A model generated the notes under the pieces. It was not told the DNA's origin, ran no database searches, and saw nothing but the letters and a program-made list of their open reading frames with translations. The position numbers and the translations under genes were made by a program. From assembly GCF_014199615.1 (NCBI RefSeq), contig NZ_JACHOB010000002.1, positions 248,001 to 312,000 of the forward strand: DNA of 64,000 nucleotides, written 5' to 3'. Numbering within the stretch: position 1 is the first letter of the stretch; each line of letters starts with the position of its first letter. Shown here in pieces: positions 1 through 12,131 of this stretch. The DNA comes from Parvularcula dongshanensis (GTDB taxonomy: Bacteria > Pseudomonadota > Alphaproteobacteria > Caulobacterales > Parvularculaceae).

Positions 1-93
1 GACGACGCCCGCGCGCCCAGCGACGCCGCTGCGCTGCCCGTACTCCTCGTACTCCTTATTCCCTGCAGCCCCCCGGGAGCGGCATCGGACTAG
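1..93 (+). CDS. ilv operon leader peptide, 3' part (start lies before the window)
   Basis: The frame from base 1 is open to TAG at 91-93 and has no ATG, GTG or TTG, so the start lies upstream of the window. Codons at 40-60 read Val-Leu-Leu-Val-Leu-Leu-Ile (GTA CTC CTC GTA CTC CTT ATT), several of them uncommon in a high-GC genome, followed by Pro-Cys-Ser-Pro-Pro-Gly-Ala-Ala. This resembles the end of the E. coli IlvL leader, where a Val/Ile run is followed by Pro-Pro-Cys-Gly-Ala-Ala. A terminator hairpin and ilvD follow. Seen: composition, stop and position. Inferred: ribosome stalling on these codons senses branched-chain aminoacyl-tRNA. It could instead be the C-terminus of an ordinary upstream gene. 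Confidence 0.6.
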   Translation, partial: DDARAPSDAAALPVLLVLLIPCSPPGAASD

Positions 94-113
94 GCGTACC
101 AGCCTCCGACGCG

Positions 114-140
114 AAGCTCCCTCCGGGGAGCTTTTTTGTT
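114..140 (+). terminator. ilv attenuator terminator hairpin
   Basis: AAGCTCC (114-120) pairs with GGAGCTT (127-133) across a 6-base loop, and T132-T137 form the U-tract. It lies between the leader stop and the ilvD ATG. GGGAGC at 75-80 can pair with GCTCCC at 116-121 as a competing antiterminator. GCCGCT (25-30) or GCTGCCCG (33-40) can pair with CGGGAGCGGC (74-83) as the pause helix. These are the four segments of a classical attenuator, although no folding energies were computed. Confidence 0.7.
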
Positions 141-171
141 TCTGACCTCAGACTTCGAACGACAGATCGTA

Positions 172-1854
172 ATGACAAAGACCAAACGCAGCGACGCGAT
201 CACCAAAGGGCCGAGCCGGGCGGCTGCGCGCGCCATGCTGCGCGCGACCGGCATGACCGACGAAGACTTCGACAAGCCGATGGTCGCGGTCATCAACACC
301 TACTCCTCGGTCACGCCCTGCAACATGCACCTGCGGGACCTGGCGCCCAGCGTCCTGAAGGGCGTGCGCGAGGCGGGCGGCTGGCCGGTGGAGTTCGGCG
401 CCCTCGTCGTCTCGGACGGCATCACTATGGGCCATGAGGGCATGCGCGCGAGCCTGATGAGCCGCGAGGTCATCGCCGACTCGATCGAGCTGGCCGTGCG
501 CGGGCACGCGCTCGACGCGGCGGTCATCATGGTCGGCTGCGACAAGACCATCCCCGCCGCCGCCATGGCGCTCGCGCGCCTCGACGTGCCCGGCGTCGTC
601 TTCTACGGCGGCACGATCGCGGCGGGCTGCCCCGCCTCGGGCGCCAAGGCCGGACAGGACATCTCGATCCAAGACGCCTTCGAGGCGGTGGGCGCGCACG
701 GACGCGGCGCGATCGACGATGCGGAGCTCGGCGCGATCGAGCGCGCCGCCTGCCCCGGCGCGGGCTCCTGCGGCGGTCAGTTCACGGCCAACACCATGGC
801 GATGGCCCTCGCCTTCTTGGGGCTGGCTCCGATGGGCGCGGGCGATCCGCCCGCCGAGCATCCGGACAAGGCCGCCGAGGCCGAACGCTGCGGCCGCCTC
901 GCGGCGGAACGCGCCTTCGCGGAAGGCGGGCGCAGCTTCGTGACGGAGACGAGCCTGCGCAACGCCGCGCTCTCGGTCGTCGCCTCGGGCGGCTCGACCA
1001 ACGCGGTCCTGCACCTCGCCGCCATCGCGGCCGAGGCGGGTACGCCCTTCTCGATCGACGCCTTCGACGCCCTCTCGCGCGAGACGCCGGTGATCGCGAA
1101 CCTCAAGCCCGGCGGCCGCTACCTCGCCCAGGACCTTCACGCCGCCGGCGGCTGCCGCCGGTTCGGCCGGGTGCTGATGGAAGGCGGCTTCCTCGAGGAC
1201 GCGCCCACCGTTTCGGGCAAGTCTCTCTTCGAAGAGTTGAAAGGCGCCGAGGAGAGCGCCGACCGCGACGTGATCCGCCCCTTGGAAAACCCGGTGAAGA
1301 AGACCGGCGGGCTGCGCGTCCTCTACGGCGACGTCGCGCCCGAGGGGGCGGTCCTGAAGACGGCGGGCTACGCCGACGCGGCCTTCGAAGGCCCCGCGCG
1401 CATCTTCGAGAGCGAGGAGGACTGCTTTGCCGCGGTCCAGCGCGGCGAGATCGTGGCGGGCGACGTCTGCGTCATCCGCTATGAGGGCCCCGCGGGCGGC
1501 CCTGGCATGCGCGAGATGCTGGCGGTGACCGCCGCGCTCGCCGGCCAAGGCCTCGCGGGCAAGGTCGCGCTGATCACGGACGGCCGGTTCTCCGGCGCTT
1601 CCCACGGCTTCGTCATCGGCCACGTCGCGCCCGAGGCCGCGCGCGGCGGACCGATCGGCCTCCTGCAGGAAGGCGACATCATCCGCATCGACGCGGAGGG
1701 ACGCAGGATCGACGCCGACATCGACTGGGACGCACGCAGAGCCGCGCACACGCCCCGCCCGCTCCGCCGCATGGGCGGCTACTTCGACAAGTTCGCAGCG
1801 CTGGTCGGCTCGGCGAGCCAAGGCGCAACAACCATCATCCGCGAGGGAAAGTAA
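172..1854 (+). CDS. ilvD: dihydroxy-acid dehydratase IlvD
   Basis: Dehydrates 2,3-dihydroxy-isovalerate and 2,3-dihydroxy-3-methylvalerate to the 2-keto acids that precede valine/leucine and isoleucine. From the ATG at 172 the protein is 560 residues, normal for the family. The three expected iron-sulfur ligands are visible: Cys50 (TPCN), Cys123 (GCDK) and Cys200 (GAGSCGG), with the GCDKTIP lysine at 125. An in-frame TTG at 136 falls inside the attenuator U-tract, so the ATG at 172 is preferred. It is the first structural gene of the ilv operon and ends 4 bases before ilvC. Confidence 0.97.
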   Translation: MTKTKRSDAITKGPSRAAARAMLRATGMTDEDFDKPMVAVINTYSSVTPCNMHLRDLAPSVLKGVREAGGWPVEFGALVVSDGITMGHEGMRASLMSREVIADSIELAVRGHALDAAVIMVGCDKTIPAAAMALARLDVPGVVFYGGTIAAGCPASGAKAGQDISIQDAFEAVGAHGRGAIDDAELGAIERAACPGAGSCGGQFTANTMAMALAFLGLAPMGAGDPPAEHPDKAAEAERCGRLAAERAFAEGGRSFVTETSLRNAALSVVASGGSTNAVLHLAAIAAEAGTPFSIDAFDALSRETPVIANLKPGGRYLAQDLHAAGGCRRFGRVLMEGGFLEDAPTVSGKSLFEELKGAEESADRDVIRPLENPVKKTGGLRVLYGDVAPEGAVLKTAGYADAAFEGPARIFESEEDCFAAVQRGEIVAGDVCVIRYEGPAGGPGMREMLAVTAALAGQGLAGKVALITDGRFSGASHGFVIGHVAPEAARGGPIGLLQEGDIIRIDAEGRRIDADIDWDARRAAHTPRPLRRMGGYFDKFAALVGSASQGATTIIREGK

Positions 1855-1858
1855 GATC

Positions 1859-2884
<1,026 letters not shown>

Positions 2885-2886
2885 TC

Positions 2887-3072
2887 GTGACGCGGCCGGC
2901 CTCTCCCGCCGAACGGGCGCGCAAGCGCTACGATCGCCTGGTCGCGGCCGGCCGCGTCCGCCTGCCCGAGCCGCCTGCCCCGGCGGCGCGGCCCGAACCC
3001 GAAGCGCCGTCCGAGGAGGACGCTGCGACCCCCGCCAACCCCTTCGCCGTCTTCATGGGATGCGCGCCATGA
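2887..3072 (+). CDS. small hypothetical protein between ilvC and ilvB
   Basis: 61 residues starting at GTG 2887, two bases after the ilvC stop, with a GGAG ribosome-binding site at 2876-2879. Its TGA (3070-3072) overlaps the ilvB ATG (3069-3071) as ATGA, the arrangement of translationally coupled genes. The N-terminal half is basic (RARKRYDRLVAAGRVRLPEP). The middle is Pro/Ala/Glu-rich and probably disordered. No signal peptide, membrane segment or known domain was recognised, so the function is unknown. Spacing and overlap argue for a real gene, but chance opening of a high-GC frame is not excluded. Confidence 0.55.
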   Translation: MTRPASPAERARKRYDRLVAAGRVRLPEPPAPAARPEPEAPSEEDAATPANPFAVFMGCAP

Positions 3073-4766
3073 GCCAGACCGCCAGAACCATCGCCCCCGA
3101 CGCCGAACCGAGGCCCATGACGGGCGCCCGCCTCGTGGTGGAAGCGCTCGTCGCCCATGGGATCGAGACCGTGTTCGGCTATCCCGGCGGCGCGATCATG
3201 CCCGTCTACGACGCCCTGCCGGGCTCCGGGCTTCGCCACATCCTCTGCCGTCACGAGCAGGCCTGCGCCTTCGCCGCGGCCGCTGTCGGGCGGATGACGC
3301 GCAAGGCCGGGGTCTGCATCGCGACCTCCGGCCCCGGCGCCACGAACCTCGTGACGGGCATCGCAGACGCCTACATGGACTCCGTCCCTCTGGTCGCGAT
3401 CACCGGCCAGGTCGCGCAGCCCGTCATGGGCACGGACGCCTTCCAGGAGATCGATACCTTCGGCATCACCATGCCGATCGTGAAGCACAGCTACATCGTT
3501 CGGCACGCGGACGACATCCCGGCCATCATCGCCGAGGCGTTCGACATCGCCGAGCACGGACGCCCGGGCCCCGTCCTGATCGACATCCCCAAGGACGTGC
3601 AGATGGCGGCGGCCGAAGGCGGCTCTTACGCCGCGCGGCATACGCCCGCCCCCTGCCTGGACGAAGAAGGGCTGCGCCGGGCCGAGGCCGCGGTGCGCGA
3701 AGCCAAGAAGCCGCTCTTCTACATCGGGGGCGGCACCGTCCGCTCGGGCGCCGTGGACGAGGTCCGTGCCCTCGTCGCACGGTCGGGCATCCCCGCCGTG
3801 TCGACGCTGCAGGGCCTCGGCGTCCTGCCGACCGGGCACCCGCAGTTCCTCGGCATGCTGGGCATGCATGGCAGCCGCGCGGCGAACATGGCGGTGCAGG
3901 AGTGCGACCTCCTGATCAACGTCGGCGCCCGCTTCGACGACCGCGCGACCGGCGCGCTCGAGAAGTTCGCGCCGCACGCGCGAGTGATCCACTTCGACAA
4001 GGACGCGAGCGAGATCTCGAAGCTGCGCCGCGCCGACGTGCCGGTCTCCTGCGACCTCAAGCCCGCTGTGCGCTCCTTCCGGCCGGAGCCCTCCGGCATC
4101 GAGCCGTGGGTGAAGCTGAACGAGGAGCGACGCCAGGCCTGCGCGCCGCGCTACGACGCGCCGGTCAGCGGCATCTATGCGCCCGCCCTCCTTCACCGCC
4201 TGTCCGAGAAGGCGGGGGACAAGTTCGTCGCCGTCCCGGACGTCGGCCAGCACCAGATGTGGGTCGCGCAGCACTGCCGCTTCTCGCGGCCCCAGGCGCA
4301 CATCACCTCGGGGGGCCTCGGCTCCATGGGCTTCTCCCTGCCGACGGCAGTGGGCGCGAAGTTCGCAGAGCCCGACGCCTGCGTCGTCTCGATCTCGGGC
4401 GACGGCGGCTTCATGATGAACATTCAAGAGCTCGCCACGCTGCGCCGCTACGGCGTGCCGCTCAAGGTGATCGTCCTCAACAACTCCCACCTCGGCATGG
4501 TCCGTCAGTGGCAGGACCTCTTCTTCGAGGGCAACCGCTCCGAGGTCGACCTTTCGGACAACCCCGACTTCGCCGTCGTCGCGCAGGCCTTCGGCGTCGA
4601 GGCGTTCACGATCGACAAGCCGGAGGAGGTCGAGGCCGGGCTCGACCGCCTGCTCGGCGCCGAAGGGCCGATCCTGATGCACGTCGTCATCGACCCCAAC
4701 GAGAACGTCTGGCCGCTGGTCGCGCCGGGCAAGGCGAACCACGAGATGCTGGACAAGGAAGGCTGA
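3069..4766 (+). CDS. ilvB: acetolactate synthase large subunit
   Basis: Thiamine-diphosphate enzyme joining pyruvate with pyruvate or 2-ketobutyrate. With the start at 3069 it has 565 residues. An ATG three codons earlier (3060) overlaps its own GGGA ribosome-binding site, while 3069 is spaced correctly and overlaps the preceding stop. Domain order is N-terminal pyrimidine-binding with catalytic Glu63 (RHEQA), a central domain, and a C-terminal diphosphate-binding domain with GDGG at 444-447 followed by LNNSHLG. The regulatory subunit gene begins one base after the stop. Symbols ilvB, ilvG and ilvI are used interchangeably for this family. Confidence 0.96.
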   Translation: MSQTARTIAPDAEPRPMTGARLVVEALVAHGIETVFGYPGGAIMPVYDALPGSGLRHILCRHEQACAFAAAAVGRMTRKAGVCIATSGPGATNLVTGIADAYMDSVPLVAITGQVAQPVMGTDAFQEIDTFGITMPIVKHSYIVRHADDIPAIIAEAFDIAEHGRPGPVLIDIPKDVQMAAAEGGSYAARHTPAPCLDEEGLRRAEAAVREAKKPLFYIGGGTVRSGAVDEVRALVARSGIPAVSTLQGLGVLPTGHPQFLGMLGMHGSRAANMAVQECDLLINVGARFDDRATGALEKFAPHARVIHFDKDASEISKLRRADVPVSCDLKPAVRSFRPEPSGIEPWVKLNEERRQACAPRYDAPVSGIYAPALLHRLSEKAGDKFVAVPDVGQHQMWVAQHCRFSRPQAHITSGGLGSMGFSLPTAVGAKFAEPDACVVSISGDGGFMMNIQELATLRRYGVPLKVIVLNNSHLGMVRQWQDLFFEGNRSEVDLSDNPDFAVVAQAFGVEAFTIDKPEEVEAGLDRLLGAEGPILMHVVIDPNENVWPLVAPGKANHEMLDKEG

Positions 4767-4767
4767 G

Positions 4768-5058
4768 ATGACGATCGAGACCTTCACCATCGAGAGCGAC
4801 GACGTGAACGGCACGCTGCGCCGCGTCTGGACCGTGATCGAGCAGCGCGGCTGGTCCGTCCGCTCCCTCCTCGTCGAGGAGGTCGAGGGCGGCGTCATGA
4901 CCCGCGTGCAGGTCAGCCCCTACGGAAACAACCGCTCGATCGAGACGCTCCGCTTGCAGATCGAGCGCCTCTACAACGTCCGTCGCGTGACGCTGGAGCG
5001 CCGCAGCCGTCAGAAGCCGAGCCGTTGGAAGGAGATCCCCCATGCGGCCGTCATCTGA
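4768..5058 (+). CDS. ilvN: acetolactate synthase small subunit, short ACT-only form
   Basis: A 96-residue protein with one ACT fold (about residues 3-75, including a VNGTLRRVWTVIEQRGW helix region), predicted to bind and activate the IlvB catalytic subunit. Usual alphaproteobacterial IlvN/IlvH proteins are about 160-190 residues with a second C-terminal domain, which is absent here. In size it is closer to the E. coli IlvM type, which is valine-insensitive. It starts one base after ilvB, and its last 17 bases overlap ilvA in another frame. Function is clear from position and the ACT fold. Feedback behaviour is inferred. Confidence 0.85.
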   Translation: MTIETFTIESDDVNGTLRRVWTVIEQRGWSVRSLLVEEVEGGVMTRVQVSPYGNNRSIETLRLQIERLYNVRRVTLERRSRQKPSRWKEIPHAAVI

Positions 5059-6316
5059 GGCGTTGGCGCTCGAAGAGGAGCCTGCCGTAGGAAACCCCCT
5101 CGGCTTGCCCGAACCCGAGTGGACCGCGATCACGACCAAGGCCGACCCCGCCTGGGGCGAGATCTTGGAGACGCCGTGCCTGAAGAGCCGCAAGCTGTCC
5201 GAAGAGACGGAGTGCGAGCTCCACCTCAAATACGAGAACCTTCAGTACACAGCGGCCTTCAAGGAGCGCGGCGCGCTCGCGAAGCTCCTGTCGCTGGCCC
5301 CTAAGGAACGCGCCTGCGGCGTCATCGCGGCGTCGGCGGGCAACCATGCCCAGGGCCTCGCCCGGCACGCGGCGCTCCTCGGCATCGAAGCGACGATCGT
5401 GATGCCGCAGCACACCCCTTCGGTGAAGGTCGAGGCGACGCGGCGCTTCGGCGCCAAGATCGTGCTGCACGGCGACGGCTTCGAAGAGGCGAACGCCGAG
5501 GCGCAGCGCGCCTGCGCGGCGGACGGCCTGACCCTCGTCCACCCCTTCGACGACCCTTACGTCTGCGCGGGGCAAGGCACGGTCGCGGCGGAGATGCTAG
5601 CCCAGGTCCCGGACATCGACACGCTCGTCGTGCCGATCGGCGGGGGCGGCCTCATCGCGGGCATCGCGTCCGTCGCGAAGGCGCGGCGTCCGGACGTCCG
5701 CGTGGTCGGCGTCCAGGCCGCGCTCTACCCCGGCATGATCAACGCGACCGAGAACCGGGCGGAGCCCTGCGGCGGCATGACGCTCGCCGAGGGCATCGCG
5801 GTCTGCAACCCGGGCGTCCTGACGCGCAGGATCGTCGGCGAGCTCGTCGACGAGATCGTCACGGTCGAGGAGCGCGACCTCGAGCGCGCCCTCTCCCTCC
5901 TCCTCGCGACGCAGAAGACGCTAGTGGAGGGCGCAGGGGCTGCAGGCCTCGCCGCGATCCTGGCGCATCCCAAGCTATTCGAAGGCCGCACGGTCGGCAG
6001 CGTCCTTTGCGGCGGGAACATCGACACCCGTCTCCTCTCCTCGATCCTGATGCGCGACCTCGCGCGCCAGCGGCGCCTCGCGCGGCTTCGGATCACGTTG
6101 ACGGACGTCCCCGGCCAGCTGACGCGGGTCTCCGCCGCGATCGGACGGGCGGGCGGCAACGTCATCGACGTCGCCTACCACAAGGTCTTCAACGACCTGC
6201 CGGCGAAGCAGACCCACCTCGACATATCGGTCGAGGCGAATGACGGCGCCCACATGGACCGCATCATCGAAACCTTGCGCGCGGACGGCCTACCCGTCGA
6301 GACGGCGAACTACTAA
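5042..6316 (+). CDS. ilvA: threonine dehydratase with C-terminal ACT domain
   Basis: PLP enzyme deaminating threonine to 2-ketobutyrate, the first committed step to isoleucine. The 424 residues comprise a fold-type II catalytic domain with the Schiff-base lysine at 74 (AAFKERGA) and a glycine phosphate loop GGGGL near 200, then one ACT domain from about residue 348 (RLRITLTDVPGQL). This matches the shorter Bacillus/Corynebacterium-type IlvA and not the 514-residue E. coli form. The start overlaps ilvN by 17 bases. It is the last gene of the ilv operon, followed by a 196-base gap with the leu leader. Confidence 0.94.
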   Translation: MRPSSEALALEEEPAVGNPLGLPEPEWTAITTKADPAWGEILETPCLKSRKLSEETECELHLKYENLQYTAAFKERGALAKLLSLAPKERACGVIAASAGNHAQGLARHAALLGIEATIVMPQHTPSVKVEATRRFGAKIVLHGDGFEEANAEAQRACAADGLTLVHPFDDPYVCAGQGTVAAEMLAQVPDIDTLVVPIGGGGLIAGIASVAKARRPDVRVVGVQAALYPGMINATENRAEPCGGMTLAEGIAVCNPGVLTRRIVGELVDEIVTVEERDLERALSLLLATQKTLVEGAGAAGLAAILAHPKLFEGRTVGSVLCGGNIDTRLLSSILMRDLARQRRLARLRITLTDVPGQLTRVSAAIGRAGGNVIDVAYHKVFNDLPAKQTHLDISVEANDGAHMDRIIETLRADGLPVETANY

Positions 6317-6363
6317 GCTGCCGTCAAAGGCGGAACGACGCTGAACCCCTCGGGAGGCCCAAG

Positions 6364-6435
6364 ATGCAACGAGCGAGCGGAATGAGAACGCTATCACTAT
6401 ACGGACGGCGCCTTAGCGGCACCTCGGGGGCGTAA
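6364..6435 (+). CDS. leu operon leader peptide
   Basis: A 23-codon ORF with a near-perfect ribosome-binding site GGGAGG (6352-6357) spaced six bases from its ATG. It encodes MQRASGMRTLSLYGRRLSG and four more residues before TAA. The Leu codons are CTA (6391-6393), CTA (6397-6399) and CTT, which are rare choices in this GC-rich DNA. It sits 77 bases upstream of leuA. Position, ribosome-binding site and rare Leu codons suggest a leucine-sensing leader peptide. Three Leu codons are fewer than in enteric leuL, so mechanism and strength are inferred. Confidence 0.6.
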   Translation: MQRASGMRTLSLYGRRLSGTSGA

Positions 6436-6493
6436 GCGTCCGAGGCGAAACGGTTTCCCTTTTCATATTCCGTCCCCACCTTCCGGGGAACGG
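6403..6493 (+). promoter_or_regulatory. leuA leader with alternative RNA helices
   Basis: Two hairpins follow or overlap the leader ORF. CCTCGG...CCGAGG (6422-6445) is capped by a GC-closed GUAA tetraloop and followed by a pyrimidine-rich CCCTTTT (6457-6463). CCGTCCCC (6470-6477) pairs with GGGG-A-ACGG (6485-6493). GGACGG (6403-6408), just after the Leu codons, is exactly complementary to CCGTCC (6470-6475), so the second hairpin has a competitor. The ribosome-binding site AGAGG (6503-6507) and the leuA ATG follow directly. Neither hairpin has a strong U-tract, so translational control is as possible as transcriptional attenuation. Confidence 0.45.
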
Positions 6494-6512
6494 TCCGCTT
6501 CCAGAGGCTTCC

Positions 6513-7693
6513 ATGACCTACACCCCCGCGCCGATCGTCCGCATCTTCGACACCACGCTGCGCGACGGCGAGCAGTCGCCCGGCTACTCGATGACGATGA
6601 AGGGCAAGCTGCGCATGGCCCGTGCCCTCTCCGCCCTCAAGGTGGACGTGATCGAGGCGGGCTTCGCCGCCGCCTCCCCCGGTGACGCCGAGGCCGTGCG
6701 CGCCGTGGCGGAGGAGGCCGACGGGCCCATCGTCTGCTCCCTCGCCCGCGTGACCGAGCGCGACATCGACGCCGCGGCCAAGGCCCTCGACACCGCCAAG
6801 CGCAAGCGTGCCCACGTCTTCATCGGCACCTCGCCGCTGCACCGCGAGCACAAGCTCAAGATGCGCAAGGGCGAGATCCTGGACGCGATCGACCACGGCG
6901 TGCGCTACGCCCGCAAGGTCTTCGGCGACGTCGAGTTCTCGGCCGAGGACGCGATGCGGACCGAGAAGACCTTCCTGGCCGAGTGCCTGAAGACCGCGAA
7001 CGAGGCCGGCGCGACGACGCTGAACGTGCCCGACACCGTCGGCTACTTCACGCCGGAAGAGACGCATCGTCTCTTCTCCTACCTGATCGAGGCGGTCGAG
7101 CCGGACGACGACACGGTCTTCTCCGCCCACTGCCACGACGACCTCGGCATGGCGGTCGCGAACTCCCTCGCCGCTGTGCGCGCCGGGGTCCGCCAAATCG
7201 AGTGCACGATCAGCGGCATCGGCGAGCGCGCAGGCAACTGCGCGATGGAAGAGGCCGTGATGGCGATCAAGACGCGCCGCGACAGCTACGGCGTCGACAC
7301 CCTGGTGGACACGACGCAGTTCTACGACGCGGCGCGCACGCTCGAGGACATCACCGGCGAGAAGGTCGCGCGAAACAAGGCGATCACCGGCCGCAACGCC
7401 TTCGCCCACGAGGCGGGCATCCACCAGCACGGCATGCTCGCGAACCGCGAGACCTACGAGATCATGAAGCCCGAGGACGTCGGCGCGCCGCATTCGAGCC
7501 TGGTCCTCGGGAAGCACTCCGGTAAGCACGCGCTCTTCGCGCGCCTCGAGCAGCTCGGTCACGAGGTCTCGCCCGAGCGCCGGGACAGCGTCTTCGCCGC
7601 GTTCAAGATCCTGGCCGACGAGAAGCACGAAGTGTCGGACGAAGAGTTGCGCAGCCTGGTCTCGGGCGCCTCGAACCGGGTGGTGCCCGCGCT

Positions 7694-7697
<4 letters not shown>
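6513..7697 (+). CDS. leuA: 2-isopropylmalate synthase, form without the C-terminal regulatory domain
   Basis: Condenses acetyl-CoA with 2-ketoisovalerate, the entry step to leucine. The TIM-barrel signature [12 protein letters not shown] is at 13-24, the metal-binding AHCHDDLG near 205-212, GIGERAGN near 237 and [11 protein letters not shown] near 298. The protein stops at 394 residues, shortly after the linker (communication) region. Typical LeuA has 510-570 residues with a further leucine-binding regulatory domain. The stop overlaps the leuC GTG (GTGA), so the short end is genuine operon structure and not a window artefact. A homocitrate or citramalate synthase is possible for the family, but leuCDB context favours LeuA. 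Confidence 0.9.
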
Positions 7698-9094
<1,397 letters not shown>

Positions 9095-9097
9095 GCC

Positions 9098-9141
9098 TTC
9101 ACCCCAAATCGAAGATTTGGACCTCTCACAGAGGGAGAGGT
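9098..9141 (+). repeat. REP-like two-hairpin element, copy 1
   Basis: A 44-base unit made of two adjacent hairpins: CCAAATC-GAA-GATTTGG (9104-9120) and ACCTCTC-N7-GAGAGGT (9121-9141). It aligns without gaps to the reverse complement of 9177-9220 at 32 of 44 positions. Several stem differences are compensatory, so pairing is kept. It begins four bases after the leuC stop. Confidence 0.65.
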
Positions 9142-9176
9142 AGGCAAGCGGCGACCTTCCCTCTCGATACGCGCCC

Positions 9177-9220
9177 GTCTCTCCCTTTGGGAGAGACCGA
9201 CATCTTCGATGTCGAGTGAG
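9177..9220 (-). repeat. REP-like two-hairpin element, copy 2 (inverted)
   Basis: This is the inverted partner of the element at 9098-9141. It contains GTCTCTCCC-TTT-GGGAGAGAC (9177-9197), a perfect 9-bp stem, and CGACATC-TTC-GATGTCG (9198-9214), a perfect 7-bp stem. The two copies face each other across about 35 bases, like the paired units of bacterial interspersed mosaic elements. They may stabilise or process the leuC-leuD mRNA junction. Confidence 0.65.
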
Positions 9221-9244
9221 GGCAAGCAACCTTAGACGTACGCA

Positions 9245-10875
<1,631 letters not shown>

Positions 10876-10938
10876 CGCCGCATTCGGCACCGGCGCCGAG
10901 CGCTCTACCTTCCATTCGAGACGGTAGGAGCCTCACAC

Positions 10939-12093
10939 ATGGACGGCAGCGCGGCGCTGACGGCGGAGACGGTTCCGTCGATAGACGAGATCGGCAAGGC
11001 GGCCTGGGACGCGCAGGCGAACCCTGAGGGCCGCCCCTTCCACCCCTTCGTCGCCTACGACTTCCTGCACGCCCTCGAAGAGTCGGGCTCGGTGAAACCG
11101 GAGACCGGCTGGGCGCCCCGCCACCTCGTCCTCAAGCGCGACGGCGAGGTGATCGGCGTGCAGCCCGCCTATCTGAAGGGCCACAGCCAGGGCGAGTACG
11201 TCTTCGACCACGCCTTCGCCGACGCCTACCGCCGGGCGGGAGGCCGCTACTACCCCAAGCTCCTCTCCGCCGTCCCCTTCACGCCCGCGACCGGGCCGCG
11301 ACTCCTCTCCGCTACCGAGGAGGGCCGCGAACTGCTGGCGAGCGTCGGCCCGCAGGTCGCGGACCAGCTTAGCCTTTCGACCTTCGCCGTGAACTTTCCC
11401 GAACCGGCCGAGAAGGACCTCCTCGAAGCCTCGAGCTACCTCATCCGCAGCGGGCAGCAGTACCACTTCCGCGATGCGGGCTACGGCGACTGGCAGGGCT
11501 TCCTCGGCGCCCTCAATGCCCGGCACCGCAAGTCGCTGCGCAAGGAGCGCGAGGCGGTCGCGTCCTGCGGCGTCGACATCCGCTGGCTGACCGGCAGCGA
11601 CGTCACCGAGGACGTCCTCGACGCCTTCTGGACCTTCTATCAGGACACCGGCGAGCGAAAGTGGGGCTCGCCCTACCTGACCCGCTCCTTCTTCAGCCTT
11701 CTGACCGAGCGGATGGCGGACCGTCTCCTCTTCATCATGGCCTACAGAAACGGACGGCCCATCGCTGGCGCGATGAACCTGATCGGGGACGAGACGCTCT
11801 ATGGCCGCTACTGGGGCCGGACCGAGCACGTGCCGTTCCTCCACTTCGAGGTCTGCTACTACCAGGCGATCGACTTCGCCCTCTCCCGCGGGCTCTCGCG
11901 CGTCGAAGCGGGCGCCCAGGGCGAGCACAAGGTCGCCCGCGGCTACGCGCCGGTCGCGACCTACTCCGCGCACTGGTTCCGCGACGCGAACTTCCGCGAG
12001 GCCGTGGCGCACTACCTGGCCCATGAGCGCGAGGCGGTGGACGAGGAGATCGCGTATCTGAGCGAGTTCACACCCTTCAAGCGGAAGGAATGA
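10939..12093 (+). CDS. FemAB/GNAT-like protein of the DUF482 (COG3146) type
   Basis: A 384-residue soluble protein. The N-terminal HPFVAYDFLHALEESG, the NARHRKSLRKERE block in the middle and the C-terminal GAQGEHKVARGYAP are typical of the DUF482 family, which shares the FemAB/GNAT acyltransferase fold and has been loosely linked to peptidoglycan. No signal peptide or membrane segment is seen. A purine-rich GGTAGGAG ribosome-binding site precedes the ATG. Its stop overlaps or abuts the next small gene. The substrate is unknown; family assignment is from recognition of these blocks. Confidence 0.8.
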   Translation: MDGSAALTAETVPSIDEIGKAAWDAQANPEGRPFHPFVAYDFLHALEESGSVKPETGWAPRHLVLKRDGEVIGVQPAYLKGHSQGEYVFDHAFADAYRRAGGRYYPKLLSAVPFTPATGPRLLSATEEGRELLASVGPQVADQLSLSTFAVNFPEPAEKDLLEASSYLIRSGQQYHFRDAGYGDWQGFLGALNARHRKSLRKEREAVASCGVDIRWLTGSDVTEDVLDAFWTFYQDTGERKWGSPYLTRSFFSLLTERMADRLLFIMAYRNGRPIAGAMNLIGDETLYGRYWGRTEHVPFLHFEVCYYQAIDFALSRGLSRVEAGAQGEHKVARGYAPVATYSAHWFRDANFREAVAHYLAHEREAVDEEIAYLSEFTPFKRKE

Positions 12094-12131
12094 CGCGTTA
12101 CCCTCTCGCCGAGCACTCGGGGGAACGCGTC

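Noticed and set aside
114-140. The hairpin before ilvD as a plain terminator of an unrelated upstream gene
   Set aside because: The preceding frame has the composition of an Ilv leader peptide and a competing helix exists, so an attenuator explains more. Without upstream sequence the plain-terminator reading is not fully excluded.
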